Below, piece after piece: positions 8,116 through 15,107 of a stretch of DNA of 64,000 nt. Both the position numbers and the translations under genes were made by a program. The DNA comes from Rhizobium sp. NXC24 (GTDB taxonomy: Bacteria > Pseudomonadota > Alphaproteobacteria > Rhizobiales > Rhizobiaceae), in NCBI RefSeq assembly GCF_002944315.1, contig NZ_CP024312.1, positions 186,001 through 250,000 of the forward strand. The letters are read 5' to 3'. The notes under the pieces were generated by a model. It searched no databases and had not been told where the DNA came from. It saw only the letters and a program-made list of their open reading frames with translations. Each line of letters opens with the position of its first letter. Positions within the stretch are counted from its first letter, which is position 1.

Positions 8116-8290
8116 TGCCCTTGTGCTTGAAGAGCAACGCGTGGCAGCGCGCATAGCGAAGGCCCACTCCGACTCTGACCATGATTTAGCTTATATTCTC
8201 GATGGGTACAGCCAACTTCTGGCCGAGGTCATTGACGATATCCAGGGCGAGATTGAAGACCGGGAAGATGAAAGCGACGCAAGATGCTAA
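8084..8290 (+). CDS. Small acidic helical hypothetical protein
   Basis: 68 residues, predicted almost entirely helical (TVKRDALVLEEQRVAARIAK, LAYILDGYSQLLAEVIDDIQ), ending in a cluster of Glu and Asp. No membrane or metal motif. It follows the broken ligase on the same strand and converges with the secreted unknown gene 22 nt further on. Function unknown. Confidence 0.5.
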   Translation: MRTAELTVKRDALVLEEQRVAARIAKAHSDSDHDLAYILDGYSQLLAEVIDDIQGEIEDREDESDARC

Positions 8291-8312
8291 ACGAGATTGA
8301 TCCACCTCTCGG

Positions 8313-9587
8313 TTAAGCCGGGCAGCGAAGCCAGAAACGCTCGAAACCAAAGAGTCCTAAGTCAGGGAGTTCACCGTTCAGCTTCCAGGCCTGTATGGGC
8401 TTTTCCACGAACGTGTTTTCATCAATAGGGCTCAGAGTTACTGGCAATGCCGAGGACAAAACCGCGTGGCGATACCATCGAACGGCCTCTTGCTGCCGTC
8501 GATTGGCCACGATGTCTCCTGGCAAGGCCGATGGAACCTCCAAACGCGTTGGATTTTCCAAGACATCCTTCATTGGATCCTGGGTCGGCACACGCATAAG
8601 CTCGTTATTGCCGGCGAGGCGTAACTCAAATTCATCTTGGGACGCCGGAACTGGCCTTTGTTCCGCGGATAGGCCATCCACGGCATGCGAGGTCAAAATG
8701 GGCAGAGGTGCATGTTCTGCCCGTACCTCAATACGTCGTACGCGACATAATTCCTCAAGCCGCATTTTTGAGACTTGTAAGGCATTGGCATCATCGACCA
8801 ACGTCCAAAGACCTTGCATTTTCGATACGAATGGGACTGTGCCATCTGCGCCATAGGACAGGAACGCGGCGCTTTCTTCCATCTTCTTCTTTACCGCGTT
8901 TGCTGACGAGACGCGTTCGGAAACATTCGCAGCGTTGTCTGATGCGCTGGGGCATCGGACCATGAACGCCGGCCGGTATGGATTTTGGACGTTAATCATG
9001 GCTAGAACGTCATCGCTGACCGGAACAAGCGTTCCTTGAGAGATGCTCTGTGCCAATGCTAGTCCTCGTTGGAGGTTCATTGCATCGTTAGCCTTGGGAT
9101 CGGCGGCTTCTTCCAAGCCGAGAGCGCGCATTTGGTCGAACACATTGGCGATCAGATAGAACTTGGTGCCCGCGATGATCCGAAGCTCGGATCGCTGACT
9201 GCCATGCAATCCCGTGGCCACGTTGAAGATTGGATAGAGCGGATCTGGGTGCTCAATATGCATTTTTAGGAACGAGCACAGTTTTAGCTCACTGCCCTCT
9301 TTCAAAGAAAGGGGCGCTTCCGGCGCGAATGTAGCCCAATCGCCTGGCAATATTCGGTCGAGTGCCTTTGAATGTAAATCCGGGCCGATCTCCAGGCTAT
9401 TCGCAAACCCTTCGAGAGTGGCCGATTTTAGCTGATCGCCGACCAAAGTCACCTTGGACTCGGATGCCGCGGCCATTGTGACGCACTGCATAAGGATGGA
9501 CGGAGCAGCAATTGCTACGGACATTGCCGCCGCCACGACCGATGTCTTGCGGGTTACCCCGATGCCAAGGACGCTGGAAGACATCAT
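8313..9587 (-). CDS. Large secreted protein of unknown function, coupled to a LysR gene
   Basis: 424 residues with an N-terminal hydrophobic segment (about residues 12-40, cleavage likely near MAAAS). The mature protein is mixed alpha/beta with an ELKLCSFLKMHIEHPDPLYPIF region and four scattered cysteines. I see no enzyme motif, binding-protein signature or repeat. The start ATG overlaps the stop of the upstream LysR gene (ATGA, 9584-9587), so it is translated with its probable regulator. That pairing suggests an extracytoplasmic sensor or binding role, but this is inference. Confidence 0.65.
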   Translation of the reverse strand: MMSSSVLGIGVTRKTSVVAAAMSVAIAAPSILMQCVTMAAASESKVTLVGDQLKSATLEGFANSLEIGPDLHSKALDRILPGDWATFAPEAPLSLKEGSELKLCSFLKMHIEHPDPLYPIFNVATGLHGSQRSELRIIAGTKFYLIANVFDQMRALGLEEAADPKANDAMNLQRGLALAQSISQGTLVPVSDDVLAMINVQNPYRPAFMVRCPSASDNAANVSERVSSANAVKKKMEESAAFLSYGADGTVPFVSKMQGLWTLVDDANALQVSKMRLEELCRVRRIEVRAEHAPLPILTSHAVDGLSAEQRPVPASQDEFELRLAGNNELMRVPTQDPMKDVLENPTRLEVPSALPGDIVANRRQQEAVRWYRHAVLSSALPVTLSPIDENTFVEKPIQAWKLNGELPDLGLFGFERFWLRCPA

Positions 9588-10471
9588 TCCTCGAACGTCG
9601 AAAAATTCATGAGCTCTTCGATGAAATCGCCGACAATCCGGGGAGGCTTCTGGTGCGGCGGCAGCAACAAAAGCGTGTGAAAGTAGATGCCAGGTTCAAA
9701 GGGGCGAAGCACCAGCTCCTTGCCGAGAAAAGGCCCGGCGGTCATCGGATTGACCATTCCGACGCCGAGACCAGCTTGAACCATGGCACAGATAGTCGTC
9801 GAGTAGGGTGTCTCCAATACCACCTTAGGCTCCACACCCGCTTTCATGAAAATGATGTCGGCCTGCCGTCTCACCGTATCTTCGGGTGCCAACGCAACAA
9901 AAGAATGGCCATCAAGATGTTCCGGTTGGATAACATCAAGCGATTTAAGCGGATGGCCAGCCGGGATTGCTATCGCCATCCGATGGCGTGCAAAAGGCGA
10001 GGGGTCGACGCCGGTTACGTCGATTTCATCAGCGGCTAAACCCACATCGAACTGTCCACTGGCAACCAAGTCCCTGACGAGGGACGACATGTGCACCTGG
10101 AAGGTGACTGCGACGTTCGGATGACGCGTCTGAAAGCCCTTTAGCGCCTTCGGCACTATATTCGTGCTCAGCGCGGACAGGCTAGCCACACGTATCTCGC
10201 CTGAACCGAAATCCCTTATTCGCGCCGCCGAACTCCGAAGATGGACCAAGCCGGAAAATGCCCCCTGCACTTCACGAAAAAACAGTTGCCCCTCTGACGT
10301 TGGCACCATCCGTCCGCTGATGCGATGGAAGAGGGCAAAGCCGACGATACGCTCAAGCTCCTGAACCGCTTTGCTGACAGCAGGCTGCGAAATGCGCAGA
10401 ATTTGCGCAGCACGCGACGCCGTGCCGTTTGTCATGACCGCGTGAAAGACTTCTATTTGCCTGATGTTCAT
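9584..10471 (-). CDS. LysR-family transcriptional regulator
   Basis: 295 residues. The N-terminal winged HTH is clear: MNIRQIEVFHAVMTNGTASR then AAQILRISQPAVSKAVQELE and FHRISGRMVPTSEG. The rest is a periplasmic-binding-protein-like effector domain (IRVASLSALSTNIVPKALKGF, GVGMVNPMTA, LRPFEPGIYFHTLLLLPP). The N-terminus is of the NocR/OccR-like type known from opine regulators. It is divergent from the Cys/Met PLP enzyme gene (10588), the usual arrangement for a LysR protein and its target, with the promoters in 10472-10587. Confidence 0.88.
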   Translation of the reverse strand: MNIRQIEVFHAVMTNGTASRAAQILRISQPAVSKAVQELERIVGFALFHRISGRMVPTSEGQLFFREVQGAFSGLVHLRSSAARIRDFGSGEIRVASLSALSTNIVPKALKGFQTRHPNVAVTFQVHMSSLVRDLVASGQFDVGLAADEIDVTGVDPSPFARHRMAIAIPAGHPLKSLDVIQPEHLDGHSFVALAPEDTVRRQADIIFMKAGVEPKVVLETPYSTTICAMVQAGLGVGMVNPMTAGPFLGKELVLRPFEPGIYFHTLLLLPPHQKPPRIVGDFIEELMNFSTFEE

Positions 10472-10587
10472 CGCCTTGTCCTGCGCGAGATATAACTACT
10501 GGGAATAATGTCTCTTGATCTTGATATTAGACGGAATGGCAAGACGTGTGTTCTAACGTTCGGGAAAAATCGAACGGAACGAAGCAA

Positions 10588-11760
10588 ATGAAAGATCTCA
10601 CGCAATGTGTCGTAACACCCAAGGTCAAGACGGCGGGTTTCGAAACACTGGGCATCGGCGTACATCGCGGTTCAACCATTGTTTTCAAGAACGCCAATGC
10701 CTATGCCAGCCGTGCGCAGAGCGGACATGATGGTTATGCCTATGGCCTCTACGGCACACCCACGACCCGGACGCTCGAGGCCAAGCTCACGGCGCTTGAG
10801 CAAGGTATCCGTACCTTTCTTCTACCATCGGGCCAAGCTGCCAACGCGATCGCGATATTTTCTTTTCTGAAATCGGGTGACAAGGTTCTTATCGCTGATA
10901 CGGTTTATCCACCCATTCGGGATTTCGCCGACAGCGACCTTGCGCGCTTTGGCGTTGACGTTGGTTACTATGACGCCTCCAATCCGCAGGATTTGGAACG
11001 CCAAATTGATATGCGCACAAAGATCGTGTGGTGCGAGTCTCCTGGTTCAACGACCATGGAAATTCAGGATCTGCCCCGGATCGCAGATATCGCACATCGG
11101 TACGGAGCGTTGGTGGGTTGCGACAACACATGGGCGACGCCTCTCCATTGCAAACCGCTAACCCTCGGGGCCGACTTCGTGACAGAAGCCCTGACGAAAT
11201 ACGTCTCAGGCCATTCCGATCTTTTGATGGGTTCTGTGACGGTCGGAAACGAAAACTTAATAGCGCCCATTCGCTCCACACTCGGGCGCTTGGGCATCGG
11301 CGCTTCCCCCGACGATGCATCGCTAGTTCTGCGAGGACTGGAAACTTTGGGAGTGAGGCTCAGCCACGCTGCATCCGGCGCGCAAGCGCTAATCGAGTGG
11401 ATCCAAAAGCATCCGATCGTTGACCAAGTCCTGTATCCGACGCTACGTGATTTTCCGGGTCACGCGCTTTGGAAACGCGATTTTCTCGGTGCGAGCGGCG
11501 TATTCAGCGTGGTCTTTCAGCCGGCCGCAGCACCACATTTGCCGCCTGCGCTCGACATACTGAAAACATTTGCAATCGGCAATTCCTGGGGCGGAACGCG
11601 CAGCCTAATGGCGCCGATTCCGGTCAAACAACACCGTTCGGTTTGCGGTTGGACCGGTGCTGACCCAGTCCTGCGGATTAGTGTCGGGCTAGAAGACCTG
11701 TCTGACCTTCGGGCGGACGTTGAAAACCTCTTCGCCGATGTCGCGGCCCGCATGGGGTAA
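10588..11760 (+). CDS. Cystathionine beta-lyase-like PLP enzyme (Cys/Met metabolism family)
   Basis: 390 residues from ATG 10588. Fold type I PLP enzyme of the Cys/Met metabolism family: YGLYGTPTTRTLEAKLTALE, then LLPSGQAANAIAIFSF, DNTWATPLHCKPLTLGAD, and the PLP-lysine motif ALTKYVSGHSDLLMGS. C-terminal GNSWGGTRSLMAP and RISVGLEDLSDL bind the substrate carboxylate. These features are typical of MetC-type beta-lyases, which cleave cystathionine or other cysteine conjugates to pyruvate, ammonia and a thiol. Its position facing a LysR gene and before an MBL hydrolase suggests a dedicated catabolic substrate rather than methionine synthesis; the substrate is unknown. Confidence 0.85.
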   Translation: MKDLTQCVVTPKVKTAGFETLGIGVHRGSTIVFKNANAYASRAQSGHDGYAYGLYGTPTTRTLEAKLTALEQGIRTFLLPSGQAANAIAIFSFLKSGDKVLIADTVYPPIRDFADSDLARFGVDVGYYDASNPQDLERQIDMRTKIVWCESPGSTTMEIQDLPRIADIAHRYGALVGCDNTWATPLHCKPLTLGADFVTEALTKYVSGHSDLLMGSVTVGNENLIAPIRSTLGRLGIGASPDDASLVLRGLETLGVRLSHAASGAQALIEWIQKHPIVDQVLYPTLRDFPGHALWKRDFLGASGVFSVVFQPAAAPHLPPALDILKTFAIGNSWGGTRSLMAPIPVKQHRSVCGWTGADPVLRISVGLEDLSDLRADVENLFADVAARMG

Positions 11761-11815
11761 AAGTGCGGCCCGCTCTACGCGGTTGATATGAATAAGTCTT
11801 TAAGGAATAATTGCA

Positions 11816-12646
11816 ATGACAGATAGCGTTCTTAAGTTCTGGCGATATGAAGTCATCCCTTTGCGTGATGGCTTTTTTGAAGCCTCATCGGAGGTACTGA
11901 CACACGCACGTGGGGGGCCTGAACGGCGGCGCACGATCGAGGCATGGGCTAAGACGACGGTTCAAATGGATATAAACTGTTTCGCTCTACGCAATGCAGA
12001 AGGCATTACTCTTGTTGACGCTGGCGCTGGCACCTCTTGGGGATCAACATTTGGTCAAGCGCGAACCGCGATGCGCGAGGCAGGCATCGCTCGGGAAGAG
12101 GTCCAACGCGTATTGCTGACCCATATCCACGACGATCATGTCCTGGGCTTGTTTGACGAGGGGACGCCTTATTTCCCGCATGCCGAAGTGCTCGTGCCTG
12201 AGAAGGATTTGGCCTTCTTCACCGATCCGTGCGCTTGGCGGGCCACTCCGGAAGCTCGTCGAGGCGGCTTCGATATGGCTGAACAACTTCAGCAAATATA
12301 TGGGCCAAGAGTACGACGGATTCCGGAAGGCGCTGTGTTGGCTGGCATTGAGGCACGCGCCCTGCCAGGGCATACCCCAGGTCACACCGGCTATCTGGTG
12401 CAAGGAGAAGAAAACAGCAATCTCTTGATCTGGGGAGATACCTTGCACCTGGGAGAACTCCAATCCAATGATCCGGAGATTGGACTGGTTTACGATCTCG
12501 ATGTCCAGATGGCGGCGCGAACTCGTCAAGCCACCCTGGAATTAGCCACTCGCGAACACTGGATCATTGCCGGCAGTCACCTGACCGGATTTGGCCGCGT
12601 ACGACGTGCGGCCGAGGGAGGGGGCTACCAAATCTCGCCTGTGTGA
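11816..12646 (+). CDS. Metallo-beta-lactamase-fold hydrolase
   Basis: 276 residues. The zinc motif is complete: LLTHIHDDHVLGL (HxHxDH), PGHTPGHTGY (His), IWGDTLHLG (Asp) and IAGSHLTGF (His). The layout resembles the AHL-lactonase/AttM and related quinone or ester hydrolase groups of this superfamily, but subgroup assignment is not secure. It follows the MetC-like gene by 55 nt in the same direction, so it probably handles a product or related substrate, for example a thioester or lactone. AHL quenching is the main alternative. Confidence 0.82.
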   Translation: MTDSVLKFWRYEVIPLRDGFFEASSEVLTHARGGPERRRTIEAWAKTTVQMDINCFALRNAEGITLVDAGAGTSWGSTFGQARTAMREAGIAREEVQRVLLTHIHDDHVLGLFDEGTPYFPHAEVLVPEKDLAFFTDPCAWRATPEARRGGFDMAEQLQQIYGPRVRRIPEGAVLAGIEARALPGHTPGHTGYLVQGEENSNLLIWGDTLHLGELQSNDPEIGLVYDLDVQMAARTRQATLELATREHWIIAGSHLTGFGRVRRAAEGGGYQISPV

Positions 12647-12940
12647 AGCACTCCATGGCCGACGTTTCTTACGACAATTTCCGTTTGAGCAGGACTAACC
12701 GTATTTGGCGAGAAGCTAACGCTACGCCCTCGGAGGCCATTGCCCGAAGTACGAGCGCGAAGTGTGGGTGCAGCGTTGGGATGTGGCCAGCAAATGGGAG
12801 CGGCACCTATCTCGAATTCCCTTGCCCCCAGGCGTCGCTGCCTCAGATGCGGCAACAAGCAGGGCAACCAATGGATACTAGGCCAGCTTCCGAGATGAGG
12901 AACGACTCGACTTATTAAGCTTTCTCTGTTGCACTTCCTT
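12647..12940 (+). other. Non-coding stretch before the second ligase copy
   Basis: No gene supported. The last 60 bases resemble the sequence just before the first ligase start (both contain GACTCGACT and a downstream TTG-TTGCAC or CTGCTGCAC stretch before ATGAC), so the duplication between the two ligase loci includes part of the leader. Confidence 0.35.
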
Positions 12941-13963
12941 ATGACTAAGTCCCTGCGCAAGTCATCAAAACCGCTCCTTGCACGGAGCGAGCTCCAGCTC
13001 CGGAGCCGCCCGCGCAAACGACGCGATCCAGATCAACTGCAGTTACTGCTCGATCCAATGGCCACCCGGATCGAGCCGGCTCTCGCGCTTTTGAAACCGA
13101 AGCCACCCAAAGGGCCTGAATGGCTCTACGAGGTAAAATGGGATGGCTATCGCCTGGCCGTTCACGTCGAACCGGATCGGGTGAGGATTATTGCGCGCGG
13201 TGGCCACGATTGGATGGATCGCTTTCCAGCTGTTGCGTTCGAGTCCGCAAGCTTCGGCACGACCATGATCCTCGACGGCGAGGCCGTTGTTCTTGATGAA
13301 AAGGGAAGGCTGGATTTCGGCGCCCTGCACCGTGCCCTCGGAGGCAGCTAGCGAAGCGGTGTTTTACGTTCGATCTTCTTTATTTGGACGGGCATGACTT
13401 GACGAAGTTGTAGCTGACGGAGTGCCGGAATCTGTTGGAAGGTCTCCTCAATGAGACCTCAGCTGTCATGAGATTTTCCGAGGAGATCGATGCCGAGGCC
13501 GACAAGCTGATACCGTAGCGTGTGCTCATGGACGGGAAGGCATCATCCAGCATCGCCAGCGGCCTTATCGCTCTGGTCGCGTCGGCGATGGGGTCAAGGT
13601 CAAATGCATCCAGAGCGATGGCTTTTTCATAGTAGGCTATGAACCGTCCCAGGTTGCGCTCGGCGGGATTGGGCGTCTGCTTCTTGCCGATTACCGTGGC
13701 CATAATCTAATCTTCGGTGGCGTTGGAACAGGCTTCAAAGAGCGAGAGATGACAAAGCTGCGAAAAGATCTCGACAGACTCAAAACAACACGCGCACCGA
13801 TCAACCTGAAGCGAAAGGATGTCGTTTGGGTACAGCCGACGCTCTTTCGGAGATCGAATACCGGCCTGGACGGATGACGGCAAGCTGCGTCACGCCTCGA
13901 CTTCGAGAGCTGCAGGACGATGCGGATGTCTATCACCTGACGGAACCCAAGATCGATGATTAA
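12941..13963 (+). pseudogene. Second ATP-dependent DNA ligase copy, heavily decayed
   Basis: ATG 12941 gives MTKSLRKSSKPLL, parallel to the first copy, then the adenylation motif EVKWDGYRLAVHV and ILDGEAVVLDEK, ending at a TAG at 13349. Downstream, recognisable ligase sequence continues in shifting frames: LTECRNLLEGLL and MRFSEEIDAEADKLI, then VKVKCIQSDGFFIVGYEPSQ, then GGVGTGFKEREMTKLRKDL and RKDVVWVQPTLF, to a final TAA at 13961-13963. At least three frame changes and internal stops make this a clear pseudogene, older than the break at 6922-7960. Its product is only partly similar to the first copy, so these are paralogues rather than a recent duplication. Confidence 0.85.
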
Positions 13964-14058
13964 GCTACTTTAGCGTATTCCGTGGCATATCCTCGCGTAT
14001 CCGCCATAATCAAATGCCCGCGGCTTTTGAGAAGCAAATAAGACTTGGTTTTCTCAGG

Positions 14059-14409
14059 TCATGGATGTGGGAGAGGAAAGCCGTGCCGCTCCGACAGCGC
14101 GGCAAGGATCTTGTCTTTCTCCGAGATGAAGACGCGTCCGTCGTAGATTCCTGTTTGATGGAGCGAGTTCGCTCCTTCCGCCAGCACCAACAAGGGTAAG
14201 GACTGATTCTGCTCTCCAATAAGGGCGATGACGCTTTGTCTCGGCCTTGGCCATTCGATACGCTGGACATCAAGCTGCGGTGCCAAATCCGGAAACGATG
14301 CGAGAACCCCCTCTAAGAGGGCACAATGCCAGCAATAAAATTGCTGGCCCGGATAAGCCGGATCCTCAAAGCCCGGGCGTAGTAAGAACAGTTTGTCACG
14401 GTTGGTCAT
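14059..14409 (-). CDS. DUF3088 domain-containing protein
   Basis: 116 residues from ATG 14409 behind GGAAG. Recognised as the DUF3088 family by MTNRDKLFLLRPGFEDPAYP and the YCWHCALLEGVLASFP segment with a C-W-H-C pair, followed by DVQRIEWPRPRQ and LPLLVLAEGA. The C-W-H-C pair at the end of a beta-strand and a following helix recall a thioredoxin-like fold, and the family is probably a small cytosolic redox or metal-binding protein. Function not established. It is intact although surrounded by gene debris. Confidence 0.75.
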   Translation of the reverse strand: MTNRDKLFLLRPGFEDPAYPGQQFYCWHCALLEGVLASFPDLAPQLDVQRIEWPRPRQSVIALIGEQNQSLPLLVLAEGANSLHQTGIYDGRVFISEKDKILAALSERHGFPLPHP

Positions 14410-14492
14410 TTCATCTTCCTTCCAATATGAGTGTTTCGTAGAGCGTACTCTTGCAATTTTCCGTGGGCGACGGCTTCTCGAATGTTCAGCCG

Positions 14493-14596
14493 TTATCCGC
14501 GAACCCGCATAATAGTCTGTCGGCTGGTCGCGAATTTCTTGGCGATCGCTGAAGCTCTCATCCCGTCGCCAAATTGTCATGCGGCCGGGAGCGATG
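14493..14596 (-). pseudogene. C-terminal HTH fragment of a serine resolvase/invertase
   Basis: The minus frame reads GMRASAIAKKFATSRQTIM RVRG then TAA (14493-14495). A short helix-turn-helix followed by a quick stop is how Tn3-type resolvases and DNA invertases end. No catalytic domain remains, and the fragment begins directly beside the stop of the cheW remnant at 14598. It marks a former mobile-element boundary. Confidence 0.45.
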
Positions 14597-14597
14597 C

Positions 14598-14763
14598 TCA
14601 TGCGGCGTCTGCGTTGTCTTCGGGCCCGTCGAACATGTGGTCGAGATTGAGGAAGCAGACCATGCCTTGTTCAAGGGATAATCCCGTACGAAAACGCGGG
14701 GTCGAAGGTCGCGCCGAAATCCGGCACGGGCTGGATGTGGTTTGCACTGATCGACAAGGCTTC
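14598..14763 (-). pseudogene. 3' fragment of a cheW gene
   Basis: Minus strand reads SISANHIQPVPDFGATFDPA and FSYGIIP, then after a one-base shift LEQGMVCFLNLDHMF, ending DNADAA and TGA (14598-14600). The intact CheW at 45774-46253 has SVSDDRIQPVPDFGAAFDPA and IIPLEQNMVCFLNLDHMF. So this is the last third of a CheW paralogue, frameshifted and missing its 5' part. Confidence 0.75.
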
Positions 14764-15107
14764 CGCTAACCGGAGAAGACCATCACATTATGGATTTACT
14801 TCGTATTGACCACGCATTGCGGCTCCTCCCTCCGCAGTCTATGAAAAAGCCTGGGCCGTGAGACATCGTCTCCGGCCCATTTTTGGCAACCCGCCTACGG
14901 AGAGCTCTGGCAACCTCGCCTTCGCTCGGGTTTCTTGATTCTCCACCTTGGTGGCAAAGAATCAGGTATCAGCAACTTGCGTCATCGCCCGGAAACTGGG
15001 CAGCCGTTGGTTGCGCATTCGATTCCAATCAAGAGCTTACATCGAGCGATGACATGGGATCCTCCCTCGAGCCGCCAGTCTTTACATGGATTTGCAAAGC
15101 TTGCGGA
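14764..15107. other. Non-coding stretch with a strong hairpin
   Basis: No gene supported. The notable element is the nested hairpin at 14852-14884. A second T-run (CTTTTT read on the minus strand) follows the hairpin in the other direction, so it could act for both strands. Confidence 0.35.
14852..14884 (+). terminator. Rho-independent terminator-like nested hairpin
   Basis: TGGGCCG (14852-14858) pairs with CGGCCCA (14873-14879). Inside it GAGAC (14860-14864) pairs with GTCTC (14868-14872) around an ATC loop. TTTTT follows at 14880-14884. Read on the minus strand the same stem is followed by GGCTTTTT, so it could also stop transcription leaving the PAS-GGDEF-EAL gene, whose stop is about 220 nt upstream in that direction. 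Confidence 0.65.

Noticed and set aside
12643..13017. Open frames on both strands between the MBL gene and the second ligase
   Set aside because: No start signals or recognisable families; likely chance frames in high-GC DNA.
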